Assembly: GCA_024516035.1 (NCBI GenBank)
Contig: CM044956.1
Span: 5,454,222 to 5,518,221 of the forward strand
Direction: 5' to 3'
DNA length: 64,000 nucleotides
DNA from: Bactericera cockerelli
Lineage: Eukaryota; Arthropoda; Insecta; Hemiptera; Triozidae
Within the stretch, counting starts at the first letter, position 1; the number at the start of each line of letters is the position of its first letter. The notes beneath the pieces are model-generated. The model searched no databases and was not told the DNA's origin. It saw nothing but the letters and a program-made list of their open reading frames with translations. Below, piece after piece: positions 43,346-53,755 of the stretch. Both the position numbers and the translations under genes were made by a program.

Positions 43346-43704
43346 TTCAAAACACCCTGTATAAAATAGAGAGACAGCTGTGAGACACCCATCCCCCAAC
43401 CCCCCCTTAACCTCCCCCCCCCCCCCCCCCCCCCCAACAGATCTTCTTCAAATTGTTTCTTCTGATATTCTGCGGAATTCGGGGAATCTGGTCGAGAAAA
43501 TGAAATTTAATGATTAACCAGGCAACAGCAATGGGATTCGTTATTATTATTATTATTATTTTTGTAGTTGTTTTCCTCCTTGTCTCTTTACTCTGGAATG
43601 CGTTGTGGATAGATCAGCAAAGATTTCTTTTGTAGAAATGACATTTGTGGGAGCCTTTGTCAGTTATTAAGCCTCCGATAGTTGGAAGTTCTTTTTTCCG
43701 TAGG

Positions 43705-43790
43705 AATTTCCGGCCATAGCCAGGCTGGGTGAAGTTAATGTGGGTAGCTGGTACGATTCCCAGCGAATAGAGGGTAAAATCCGCGTACTA
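43705..43790 (+). mobile_element. Shared SINE core (SINE-E/D type)
   Basis: CAGGCTGGGTGAAGTTAATG, TGGGTAGCTGGTACGATTCC and CAGCGAATAGAGGGTAAAAT without a complete head. Confidence 0.7.
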
Positions 43791-43794
43791 ATCC

Positions 43795-43905
43795 CGGACG
43801 TTGAATCAAATAGAATCGTTGGCTTTAGGAAGGTCATCCAGCCGTAAAAAAAAACCTCAACCATTAGGTTGAACAACGTCGACCCTGGTCAAGCGGAATA
43901 AGACA
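43795..43905 (+). mobile_element. RTE-like 3' tail
   Basis: TTTAGGAAGGTCATCCAGCC, GTAAAAAAAAACC and CGACCCTGGTCAAGCGGAAT resemble the conserved 3' end of RTE retrotransposons and of SINEs that borrow it. Confidence 0.55.
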
Positions 43906-43910
43906 GAGTT

Positions 43911-44240
43911 GGAAGTTCTTTTCCTTAGTAATTTCCTTTCCCCACCGTCGTTCATATTCAGTCACGAGTTTTTTTTTATTTAATTTTTTTAATTTTATAT
44001 AAACTTACGGGAACTACCCATTTATACAAGTTTTCCCTACTTAACGCTACAATCTTAATATAATAAGAAATATCCTACCTTGAAAGAAAAAAAAAAAAAA
44101 AAAAAAAATTGAAAAAAATTTCTTAATAAAAATAAAACCTTATAATGTTATATTTTGGTTTATGACGTTCATATCAACTGCTAAGGTAGTTTAACTATTA
44201 TGACATAATATGCATAGAATCAATAGCGTGAATTTATCTG
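43911..44240. other. Non-coding stretch
   Basis: AT-rich, with an A run at 44086-44108. Confidence 0.45.
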
Positions 44241-44394
44241 TCATATGCTGAAACCTTACCAATTAACTAGACTGTCCAACGCACCAACTTACCAAAAGAC
44301 ACTCGAATACACCCACAGACATTCATTTTCGATATACATACCCACCTTTTCTCTTTTGTTCTCCTTTGTTACAACACACACAAACCCCGTCACA

Positions 44395-44604
44395 ATGTCT
44401 AGAAAACATACTATTCCAATGGATCCTTTCTACTCTCTTCTCGACGGAATGTTCTACATTTTGTCCAGGAGGATGGAAAGGGTCTGCCGGATACAGAAGA
44501 GACAGACGAAGAATAGCGGTATGTAAGGATTTCCTTCTGAGTTTGACAAAAGACTTCTTGCCGTTTTTGTCACTGCCGGATGGTATTGATGATATTATTG
44601 AAAA
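44395..44604 (+). CDS. Weak candidate first coding exon
   Basis: ACAATGTCTAGA at 44392 has a good start context and opens MSRKHTIPMDPFYSLLDGMF, YILSRRMERVCRIQKRQTKN before a stop at 44524. A GTATGT lies at about 44518 and a strong GTAAGT donor at 44605. A different frame stays open to that second donor (DFLPFLSLPDGIDDIIE). Composition differs from nearby repeats, but no domain is recognised. Confidence 0.25.
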
Positions 44605-44644
44605 GTAAGTCAGTCCTCGCTTGCCCTTTTGTTTGCTTGTGTGT

Positions 44645-44648
44645 GTGT

Positions 44649-44680
<32 letters not shown>

Positions 44681-44980
44681 GGCTCCGTCATACCTACCCT
44701 ATTCAGTATCCGTTATTCCTATTTTCAAAAATAATTGCAAGTAAAACGTGATTTAATTTTTTCACAACACATAAAACGCTTCTTTAAGGACATCTTACCG
44801 AGGCAGTGTACTCAGCGTATAAAAATTAATGAATACTGTTCATATTAAAAAATATCTGTTTATTTGATCTGTACAAAGTATCTACACAATACACAGAATT
44901 CACAGTTTAATTGTTTCGCGGTCAGTAATCACTTTTAATTGTTGAAATGTTTATATTAAAAAACCTATGTTTTTCTTAAA
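44645..44980. other. T run and unrecognised sequence
   Basis: A T run at 44651-44679 follows (GT)n; the rest is unrecognised. Confidence 0.4.
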
Positions 44981-45029
44981 ATTTCACAGACTCAGAACTT
45001 AACGAGATGTGAAAAATAGGAGAAAATGT

Positions 45030-45200
45030 GTGTGTTTGTTTGTGTGTGTGAGAGATAAGAGAATATACATAAAGAAGAGAAAAAGAGAAGAATTTGAAAA
45101 GATATAGCGAGAGAAAAGAAAATGAGAAAATACAAAGAGAAATAGAGAGAGAGAGAGCGAGAGCGAGATCGAGAGAGAGAGAGAGAAAGAGATAGAGAGA
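45030..45200. repeat. (GT)n then (GA)n-rich tract
   Basis: TGTGTGTTTGTTTGTGTGTG leads to GAGAGA repeats; the Ser/Leu ORFs on the minus strand are artefacts. Confidence 0.8.
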
Positions 45201-45544
45201 GAGTGAACACTGACGCGGTAGAAGATTGGAAAGCAAAGAAAACTCAAACCTTTATGAATATTAATGTAAGAAAACAGATATTAAATAAACATTTTATGTT
45301 GGTGAAAATATAAACAGAAGAAAAATAATTTATTGTTTATTTGAACAAGATTGAGATGTGGGATAGTGATGCCAAGAACAAGAGAGAGAACAAATTTAAT
45401 GCTCAAGAAAAATGGTAATGTTATTGCACAATGCATAATTAATAATTTTCAGGTGTTCATAAAAAAAGTTAAATCCTGAGCATTGTCAGTAAACCTTATG
45501 ATTCTCAATTATTTATGATCTAGATTCTCGATATTAACACGTAG

Positions 45545-45765
45545 AAGGTCCCGGGTTCTGACCCCAGGGCCGAAAAAAAAATATTTCAAAATTTGGTTAC
45601 ATTTCTTTAGGTATACTTTCCGGTGCACTCGTGTTGACCCAGTTTCTAAAGTATTTTGTCACTTCTCGCCCATCAGAGGGGAGGCATACGGGATGGACAA
45701 TGTGAAAAACTGACCACAAGCGTCTGAAAATGCTGTTGTTTCAAGGAATATCTGAAGTCTGTACA
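45545..45765 (+). mobile_element. SINE-H, head eroded
   Basis: AGGTCCCGGGTTCTGACCCC, TCCGGTGCACTCGTGTTGAC and TCTCGCCCATCAGAGGGGAG match SINE-H from the B box to the tail. Confidence 0.8.
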
Positions 45766-46435
45766 GTAATATGACAAAAATTGAAACCGGAGCAATTTTT
45801 TCTTTTCTTTCAAAAACGCACAATATAATATGATAAGCGTTGATTCTCTGTTCCAATACTTAAGAGCTCGCCGACTGTATGATCTGATCTTCTAATGATA
45901 AGGTTAAAGTGCTTAAAAAATAACCAAAATTAGAAATTATTAGAAAATTTCTCGGAAGTAATAATTATAAAATAACGATGATAATTATGGAATAAAAAAT
46001 AAACATTTCGTGAAGAGAGAATTGACAATGCATTTCAATTATTAAGGTTTGAACAGAAGAAGGCTTTTCATTTTTCCGTTGAATAATTTATGAGGCATTT
46101 TGAGGTAAACAGTGCCTTCGTATTTGTGGCTAGATATGTAATTCGCAGACTTGTTTTTATATTTTTGTTCGTTTTTATTTTCTTGAATTATAAATGAAGC
46201 GAAATAATCAGCAAAATCCAGAATGAGCAAAATTCACATACTTTTTTCTTTTCGTAGTTTGATCAAGGGATAAAATTATATAAAAAAATTATCTGCTGTT
46301 TTTCAGGTAAATAAGATTCTATGTATAAAATTCTACTTCTTATCTATATACAATGTACTTACATAATTTATTACAGTATAATAATAATAATTATTATATT
46401 TGATCTATCATAGTAGGTATTGAATGTAAAAATCC

Positions 46436-46436
<1 letters not shown>
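45766..46436. other. Non-coding stretch
   Basis: AT-rich. A 62-codon minus-strand ORF at 46042-46230 has plausible composition but no domain or splice support. Confidence 0.35.
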
Positions 46437-46467
<31 letters not shown>

Positions 46468-46671
46468 CAACTTTTAACGTTGTTTTCAACTGCATGGTCA
46501 TATCACGATTACTCTCCATTCGCTAGAAAATCACAAAACTGATACCCACTTAACCCAGCCTGGGTTGGGCCGGAATTCCCGCATCACGAAGTCTTCACCT
46601 CACTGGGCGTTCCTTTACTTTGGTGAGCCCATGAGAACCGGTGCATTCAACGCACCATCGACGCTGACTAT
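46437..46671 (-). mobile_element. SINE-D
   Basis: T run, CAACTGCATGGTCATATCAC, CCCAGCCTGGGTTGGGCCGG, AACCGGTGCATTCAACGCAC and CATCGACGCTGAC are in minus-strand SINE-D order, with part of the 5S middle deleted. Confidence 0.88.
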
Positions 46672-46689
46672 TTTTTTTTTTTTTAGTAA

Positions 46690-46933
46690 TCTCTATATAT
46701 AAAACAGAAAAAAGGACTACCTACCTACCTACCTATGTTTGTTTGTCCGGAGTTGTTTAGCCAAAACGGTAAGAGATAGCGAAAAATGTCTCAGAATTGA
46801 CCCCCCCAAAACCATTATCGCTTTGTCCAGAAAAATTATAAAAAGTTCAAAAAGGCATTGCTGTCCAGCAGTACGGCCATGCCTTAGTAAATTTGAAATT
46901 TAGTCCCGTTGCAAAGCACGGGCAAACGGCTAG
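46690..46933 (+). mobile_element. Small non-autonomous Helitron, 244 bp
   Basis: It starts TCTCTATATATAAAAC after an A and ends CTAG (46930-46933) before T, the exact A/T insertion site of Helitrons. A hairpin near the 3' end pairs CCCGT (46905-46909) with ACGGG (46918-46922) and extends by GC across an AAA loop. GGCCATGCCTTAGTAA is shared with the helicase-linked end at 3036-3090, which may have mobilised it. Confidence 0.88.
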
Positions 46934-47059
46934 TAATGTATATTATATATAATTTTGTATATTAGTTTTTTTTTAAATTTTATGGTTCTCTCTCTAAGGA
47001 ATACTTCTAAGGAATATTTGTGAATTGTTAAAGTATTACTATACAAAAATCGCCTTATT

Positions 47060-47292
47060 ATTATTATTTTTTTTTTTTTGGGTTTAACGTCGCTTTCAAC
47101 TGCATGGTCATATCACGACGGGGGTGTTACCCTCCATTCGCAGGAAACTCACAAACCTGCTACCCACATTAACCTCACCCAGCCTGGGTTGGGCCGGAAT
47201 GCCAGCATCACGAAGTCTTCACCTCGCTGGACGTTGCTTAACTTCGGTGATCCAACGAGAACCGGTGCATTCAACGCGCCATCGACGCTGGC
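47060..47292 (-). mobile_element. SINE-D with target duplication
   Basis: CGCCTTATT at 47051-47059 and 47293-47301 flanks a minus-strand SINE-D containing TTGCTTAACTTCGGTGATCC, GAGAACCGGTGCATTCAACG and CGCCATCGACGCTGG. It lacks the 5S box-C segment present in the 24 kb copy, so two subfamilies exist. Confidence 0.9.
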
Positions 47293-47301
47293 CGCCTTAT
47301 T

Positions 47302-48236
47302 TTTAACATCCATGTTCTCACAAGTTTGTATCACTTAGCTGATATGAACCAGCTTTAATGGATAACGATACAATATTTATGATGTTTCAGTATTAAACTT
47401 GTCAGCTTGTCAAGCCCTAAATCAATTTATTTTTCACCAATCTACACTGGTCCCATATTATGTAGATATTGTACAATCCCTTCAGATACACTAGATACAT
47501 GGATATAGTTTATATACTTTTTTTTAATATACTTTTTATATTTTTTTATTTGTAAATAAATAAATATTATTTTTTTTACTAATTAAATTTAATTAAAAAA
47601 AAAAGTTTATATACTTAAATACATATCTCATACATGTACAATCGTATACATAGGGTAATGTAGGTACATGGAGGCTAGGTGCTCGTAAAAATGATATGTT
47701 ATACAGCCGTCTCCATCCGTCTCAACCCCCATTTCGCCTCCATGGAAATGAATTTATTTAATACTAACCAACACCCTGGCAATACATTTGAGTGTAATAA
47801 ATTGTTCGGTGTTTGTATGTAAAACACACGAAACATGGCATCGTATATTGTACTGTTTGTATGTACATTTATGTATGCAAGTTCAGAACATTTTTTGTAC
47901 AGAATTTGTGGTGAAAAACACGTTTTTTCTCTATTTAAAACACAAACATGTTCTTTTTTGTGAATTTTTTTTATTTGTTTTTATTTACAAATAGCTCTTT
48001 TGGTAAAAGTGTATTAAATAAACAAATAATATGTTGAATTTTATTTAGACTAAATTTGTATTTGTTGTTGTGATTTTCTTTGGGTTTTAATTTTGTTGGA
48101 AGTTTTAAGCTAAAGTAAACTGTTGGATTTCTGTTTGTGTTGGAAGTGACTTTGCTTAAGAAACAAACTTTTCTTTCTATTCTTTCAATGTCATGAAACT
48201 TGAATATTATCTCTTCGTCCATATAAAATAGATATA
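47302..48236. other. Non-coding stretch
   Basis: AT-rich; nothing recognised. Confidence 0.4.
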
Positions 48237-49562
48237 CAGTCGAACCTGGATAAACAGGAATTGAAGGGACCGCCAATCTATTCCTCTTTATAGAGGTTTC
48301 CTCTTTAAAAAGGTTTCCTCTTTAGGGAGGTTCCAAATTTCGTTTTCCTGCTTCTAGAGGTTCATTAAAATACAGGTCGAGAGGAATATTGTCCTACGGT
48401 TAGTGGTTTACATGGTTGTTTTTTAAATCACAGTGCTGGGGTTCGATTCTTCAAGCTGCGAAATTTTAATAAGAAAATAAATTTACTGACCATAATGTAA
48501 GGTTTCATGGGGTTGTTTATTTTTTAAGTACTTCTGCGAAGAATGTACCTAGGTAAACAAAAAAATGTTAGCATAAATGTATACATGAGATTAGTGAGGG
48601 ACAAAGAAACTGTCGAGTGTAGTTTGTTTCCAGGTTGATTTAGTGCATGAGATTGCTTTTTCTAAAGCATACACACAATCAAAGTTCACTAATTCAGAAC
48701 CTGAACATCCTTCAAAATATCTGTGTACCAAAGCTAGTGCACTCAAAGCTTCACTTTTGGATGGAAAAACGGTTTCACTTTTAGCAGACTCCTCGCTAGT
48801 TTCTTCATTTTCATCAGCTGGGTCTTGACTTCCACTTGCAATGGCTATAATGTCCGCATCTGAAAGTTCTCCGCTCACTGCAACATTGTCATCAAAGTTC
48901 ACAAACTCATCAAAGGTCAGATTGTCTGACCCCTCTGGCAAGAGGGAACTCCATTGGACAGGATCAATATCTTCCGTATCTTCAATTTCATTTTCATATT
49001 CAGTCTGATTCGTCTGTTTGAAGCCAGCTTTCTTGAAACAGTTTTGGATGGTCGCATGGTGTTGCCCCGTCTTCATATTTGGCGATGATCTCCAGCTTTT
49101 CTTTCATGCTTCGAGTTTTATGTGGAACTTTTTTACCAGACATGATTGAAAACTATAGTCTCTCAAGTAACAAATAAGAACTGAAGGTAGGTACTGAAAC
49201 TGAAACTGACTGATACAAAAAGGAGTGAGAATTAATTTCATAAGCGACACATTGTGTGCAAGATTAAACAAGTCACAACAAAGTCCTGTTTAAAGAAGTT
49301 TGGCGAAATGGTTTTCCTGTTTATAGAGGCTCGCTCGATCCAAATTCCTCTTTACAGAGGTTCAGATGAAACAGTTTTCCTCTTTATAGAGGCTCCCAAC
49401 CGCGGGGCGACGAGTTTCCGAAAAAACATACTATTCCTCTTTATAGAGGCTCGAATTTCCTGTTTAACCAGGTTTTTGGTAAAAAAATGAAGGGGCCACG
49501 ATTTCCTTCCTTTTTATAGGGGTTTCCTCTTTATCCAAGTTCTCTTTATCCAGGTTCGACTG
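48237..49562 (-). mobile_element. pogo/Tigger-like transposon, internally deleted
   Basis: The terminal inverted repeats start CAGTCGAACCTGGATAAA at both ends, directly inside TA duplications (48235-48236 and 49563-49564). The subterminal regions on both sides carry repeated short palindromes of the CCTCTTTATAGAGG type (for example 48283, 48300, 48317, 49347, 49379, 49436), likely transposase-binding sites. Confidence 0.9.
48591..49143 (-). pseudogene. pogo/Tigger transposase, ends only
   Basis: On the minus strand the gene starts at 49143 with MSGKKVPHKTRSMKEKLEII and AKYEDG, the first helix of the CENP-B/pogo helix-turn-helix. It is then joined out of frame to the C-terminal tail (ATIQNCFKKAGF; NLTFDEFVNFDD; LSDADIIAIASG; SALALVHRYFEG) that ends TWKQTTLDSFF. 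The whole DDE catalytic domain, normally about 300 residues between these parts, is gone, apparently in one deletion near 49070. Active relatives move DNA at TA sites in the nucleus. Confidence 0.87.
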
Positions 49563-49626
49563 TAATACTACATGAAATATATATAAACTCTTAAAAGATC
49601 AAAGATTTTTTTATATACAGTTGAGT

Positions 49627-49960
49627 GTTTCACAGTCTTTGTCATAAGAGGAACTACTGTAGACGCACTGTGTTGCTTCCTCAAATACCCGAAAAATAAA
49701 ATGCCTCCCCTCTGATGGGCGACAAGTGACACTCATTTATAAACAATTGGATCAAGCTTTATTCACATTTTTTTAAATGAGCATAATAAGTTATGAAATA
49801 AATATAAACAAAGCCTGATCAAGGGTGGTGATCACGCCTTCGGCATTCTCTTCCAACACTTCGCTTTAAGTGCTGGGTCAACACGAACACACCTGAAAGT
49901 TTCCTCAAAAACAACTGTAACCAAATTTTGAACAGATTTTTTTTTTTTAGCAGCTCTGTC
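49627..49960 (-). mobile_element. SINE-H interrupted by an F-like insertion
   Basis: GCCTCCCCTCTGATGGGCGA and GTGCTGGGTCAACACGAACA belong to SINE-H. Between them (about 49735-49870) lies AT-rich DNA ending GGCATTCTCTTCCAACAC, similar to repeat F on the minus strand. Confidence 0.7.
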
Positions 49961-49984
49961 ATTCGAAGCCATAACCTCAGAAAA

Positions 49985-50095
49985 GTGAGAAGTTGTATTA
50001 GATGTACATATTGTACATGAATGTCAGATCATACCTGGACAGCTGTTTCGAACTTATTTGCTTTCATCAGCAGCTATTAGTTCTGAATATCCATG
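49985..50095 (+). repeat. Repeat K
   Basis: TCATACCTGGACAGCTGTTT, CGAACTTATTTGCTTTCATC and AGTTCTGAATATCC match the 23940 copy. Confidence 0.65.
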
Positions 50096-50149
50096 CCATC
50101 AACTAACCTCTCTATTTTAATCAGTTTAAACAGAAAAGTGAGAAGTTGT

Positions 50150-50315
50150 ATTAGAGTTGTAAATTATGCTAACATAATGCTACATTTTTCTAACAGGATG
50201 GTACATTATGCTAACATAATGGTACATATTTCTACCAGAATGGTACATTTTCCTAACATAATGGTAGATTTTGCTAACATAATAGTACATTTCTACCACA
50301 ATAGTATTTTTTTCG
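50150..50315 (+). repeat. 21-bp minisatellite
   Basis: About eight imperfect units of GCTAACATAATGGTACATTT. The ORF across it shows a seven-residue period (ANIMVHF-like), a by-product of the repeat. Confidence 0.8.
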
Positions 50316-51465
50316 ATTTCTACTTACCTTTTGAAAAGACGATAATTAAATTACAAAGATGTCTCACAAAACACACTTATTTGCACTGGTGGTAAGTTTC
50401 CCATTCTTTTAAAATTTCCTGAATAAAAACGTTCTCTTAATTTTAGAAATAACGTTCACTCTACTGTTGAAAACCATTAAAGATGCACAAAGCACTTCCA
50501 AGAAATTATTGAGACTTGCTGAGAACACTGAAATGAGGTTATAACTTTGACTTTATTGCGACATTCACAGTGCAAAAACTAGGTTTCAAGTTAAAGTAAA
50601 TTTAAAATACAATTATCTTCAGTAATCTTCACAGAAGTGAACACCAAACTTGTAGACGGTGCAGTTAATTGTTGTAACTTTTAATTTATAAAAATATAAT
50701 CAAATTTTGGCACTTCCAGAAGAATACCTTACATTTCCATTTTGAAACATTAACATGTAACATTCAAACAAGAACTTATACCTGATGGAAGATTCATTGA
50801 AATTTTCACTAACGCAAAGTTCCAGTGGACAACTCCTTAGAAACGGCCATGCCTAGACTTGTTATAGGGAAAAACTTATGTTAATGTATTTAAAAGTAAA
50901 TCATATAAACACGGTTATTAATTTAATAAATTACAAACGAGTTTATTTATTTAGTTTTAAATAATAAATTCAACATTGATTTAGAAATTAAAGAAATTTA
51001 ATTTTTACTCCGTCAATCCTTACCTATCTCACAGAAGTCCATAAAAGGAGTACGTACTAGTTTGAAAACGAGTTCACTAAGTTACTTAACTTTTAATAAA
51101 TTGAGCTAGACAACTTCTACTTTCATAACAACTTATTTTCTTTCTTTTACGATTCAAAAAAAATTCTTGAAATTAAAAAAAGAAAACTATTCTAAATCAA
51201 TTTAGGTATACAAGGACATTACACATGTAAATTATACAAAAACAAAACCGACCGCTTATTATGTACGTTAAAAACAGTGCCATTAATTGTTTATCTATGT
51301 ATATTATTTAGCTCTTTATAATGATATTTATCAATCATTGCAACCAATACAAATTACTTTCGATATTTTTTTTTATATATACCTACACGTTGCCAACACC
51401 GCGTGAACACACTGTCAAAAAAAATCAGTGAGACAAAAAAAATACGTAAACTTTGACACTAAAAA
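50316..51465. other. Mostly unrecognised DNA
   Basis: At 50359-50391, ATG followed by ten codons (MSHKTHLFALV) runs into a strong GTAAGT donor, which could be a minute first exon but is too short to judge. The remainder is AT-rich with nothing seen. Confidence 0.35.
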
Positions 51466-51825
51466 ATGAAATCGAAAGCGAAAAGCCCCGACGTGAAAGT
51501 TTCGCCCGATGGTGAGAAATTCAGAACTGAGAGCCTAACCGTGTGTGGGGAAAGCCGAAAGCATGCAGCCCGCATCTCGGAGCTTTCATTGTGAAAACTG
51601 CCACCAGAGGTGCTGTCGAAATTCTTCCGACTGCAGAGTCTCACCTTAGTGTCCCTGGCAGAAAAAAAATGAATGCCATTACGAGAGTAACATAGTGAAA
51701 ACTTTATACGGGCGGTATTTTTTTCATCTCATAAATTGCCCTAAAGGTGGAGAAGAAAGCAGTCTTGAAGTACCAGACGTTGTAATTTCAGAGGACATAG
51801 CACAAAATAAGCACGAAATTCTCAG
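51466..51825 (+). CDS. Candidate two-exon gene start, function unknown
   Basis: Exon 1 (51466-51511) starts at AAAAATG and reads MKSKAKSPDVKVSPD, ending in phase 1 at a GTGAGA donor. Exon 2 (51747-51825) follows an acceptor preceded by a pyrimidine tract (TTTTTTTCATCTC...AAAG). It starts in the matching phase and reads GGEESSLEVPDVVISEDIAQ, NKHEILR, ending at a good CAG|GTAAAA donor in phase 2. The intron would be 235 bases. The composition is acidic and Ser-rich, unlike the local repeats. A TCAGTGAG initiator-like motif lies at 51425, with TATATATA-like sequence near 51375. No later exon is seen before a SINE at 52.0 kb. The AAAG acceptor is unusual and the call remains tentative. Confidence 0.4.
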
Positions 51826-52009
51826 GTAAAATAATATTACATTTCGAAGGTGGTGGTGCCACCGTTTACCCAGCACCACCAAATTGAAATGGGCGTAGCG
51901 CCCTTGGTGTTTGAGCACAAAATTCGGGGTGGTGTTGCTGGCGAAATGGACCCGACTTGAAGAGAGCAACAGAAACATAATTGTATGCAAGCATGATTTC
52001 TGTGTGATG

Positions 52010-52512
52010 AAGTACAAGTACAAGGACTCTTCACAATTTTAGTGGGTAGCGCAGCCTCCTTTACGTTTCCAATTTATTTTACATTATTCTTTATACTCTG
52101 GTAATGCCGACACTGGCTGGGGGCTATAAACATTGAGTAGACCAGCATTGGCTTGGTTCTGGGGGCCCTTGTAAATTAATAACCTACTTGTAAAGATAGT
52201 GGTAGAAGTGCCGAGTCATTCCTCCACTGTCTGGCTACCATCGTTCACGATGACGCCACACTATGATGAATGACGACACTGGTCATTATTCATTACTCAT
52301 ACAAGTAGGTAACTAGTCATTTTTCCTCATAACCGACATCAGTAACTTGATCGATACGGTGGCGAACTCATATTCAGGAGGTATTGAAATTGGTGAGATT
52401 CGATCCAACGAATAACTACGCTGTCTGGGTCACCAGGCTATAATTCAATAAGTACAAAGAAAATCTTACCCTACAGGGGAACGAACCCAGGTCACCGTGT
52501 GTACAAGCCTAG
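52010..52512 (-). mobile_element. SINE-A broken up by other SINE pieces
   Basis: A minus-strand SINE-A runs in order through 52010-52116 (tail), 52283-52330 (middle) and 52443-52512 (B box and head). Inserted in it are repeat I (52117-52273), a SINE-C piece (TCAGTAACTTGATCGATACG, about 52332-52380) and a SINE-B-like piece (GATTCGATCCAACGAATAAC, about 52385-52443). Confidence 0.75.
52117..52273 (+). mobile_element. Repeat I with 9-bp target duplication
   Basis: CGACACTGG at 52108-52116 and 52274-52282 bounds a 157-bp unit starting CTGGGGGCTATAAAC, which fixes the element's ends. Confidence 0.82.
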
Positions 52513-52756
52513 GTTTAAACCTTGAAATCCGTAGTCTAAAATGCATAACTCTAAGACAAGTTCCCATCTACAGACCTAAGTCTCACTCAGACCTTTACCA
52601 TTCAAACTTTCAGTGAAAAAAATTGAGCTTTTTTTTAATTTTCTTAAAATGAAACCATTAAATTTATACCCAGGGACTCGCTTGATTCTCAGATATTGAA
52701 GAGAAGTGAACCTTTCTCACGTCAGTGGTGTATGTTGGATTGAACGGGGGTTAAAG

Positions 52757-52983
52757 GTTATAATAATAATAACACTATCTAGTGGAAGTTAACCACAAAG
52801 CGAGGTTAATGCTCAAAGCATTTTCTACCACCTAACCCTTAGAGTCTTATTATTATGTGGTCACAATCTCAAATTAATGAGGGAAAATTCATACACTGGG
52901 TGGGATTCAAACCAACGCAACGCATCCCTACGCTACCTTTATTACCAGACTAGCGCGTTAACCACCTGACTACCAGTGACCCT
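52757..52983 (-). mobile_element. SINE-B, full length
   Basis: (AAT)n, AGTTAACCACAAAGCGAGGT, CTAACCCTTAGAGTCTTATT and AGCGCGTTAACCACCTGACT are in minus-strand SINE-B order. Confidence 0.88.
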
Positions 52984-53037
52984 TATAATATTGTCTAATG
53001 AAATAAGTTTGGGCTGTTATCATACTTAACTCTTTTA

Positions 53038-53334
53038 GTAGTCACTGTGGCAGAGTGAGTTAGCGCGCTAGGCATTGCACACATGGTGACCTGGGTTCGA
53101 TTCCCAGCGGGGGAGGATTTTTTCTGCTCTGTACTTGGATGTTCGGGGTCCACTCATACCTCGTGAGGAAAAATGAGTAGCTGCTTTAATGTGAAGCAGC
53201 GACCAGTGGCAGAATCTTAGGCAAAAAAATAATACAAGATATTGTAAATTAAAGTGGTAAAGTCCTATGATTCTGCGCTACCCACTAAAATTGTGACATA
53301 ATAACACAATGAAAAAACATTATTATTATTAGGT
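53038..53334 (+). mobile_element. SINE-A, reference full-length copy
   Basis: The 16-bp direct repeat ATACTTAACTCTTTTA (53022-53037, 53335-53350) bounds a 297-bp element. The tRNA-like head has GGCAGAGTGAGTTAGCGCGC (A box) and GGTTCGATTCCCAGCGGGG (B box). The body has TGCTCTGTACTTGGATGTTC, ATACCTCGTGAGGAAAAATG, GCAGCGACCAGTGGCAGAAT and CTGCGCTACCCACTAAAATT. The 3' end is (ATT)n. Transcription by RNA polymerase III and LINE-driven retroposition are expected. Confidence 0.95.
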
Positions 53335-53424
53335 ATACTTAACTCTTTTAACATGTTTTTCAACAAAATATTAAATAAATTTGAAATAAATACCAATAAT
53401 GTGTACACGATAATGAATGTATGG

Positions 53425-53645
53425 TCTTCTTTTTAACGTCGCTTTCAACTGCATGTTCATATCACGACGAAGGTGTTACCCTCCATTCGCATCAGGAAAC
53501 TCATAAAGCTGATACTCACATTACCTTCACCTAGCCTGAGTTGGGCCGGAATTCCAGCATCACGAAATCTTCACGTCGCAAGACGTTACTTAACTTCGGT
53601 GATCCTACGAGAACCGGTGCATTCAACGCGCAATCGACGTTGGCT
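53425..53645 (-). mobile_element. SINE-D
   Basis: TTTAACGTCGCTTTCAACTG, TAGCCTGAGTTGGGCCGGAA, TTACTTAACTTCGGTGATCC and GCAATCGACGTTGGC. Confidence 0.88.
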
Positions 53646-53755
53646 TGTGTGGTCTGTGTTATTATATCACAAATTTAGTGAGTAGCGCAGAATAATAGGA
53701 CTTTTTTTAAAGAAAAAGTCGGTATTTGATGTTCTTAGACATCAGAGCATACCTT

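Noticed and set aside
51459..51644. 61-codon minus-strand ORF
   Set aside because: Overlaps the plus-strand candidate exon, which has better start and splice signals; the minus frame has none.
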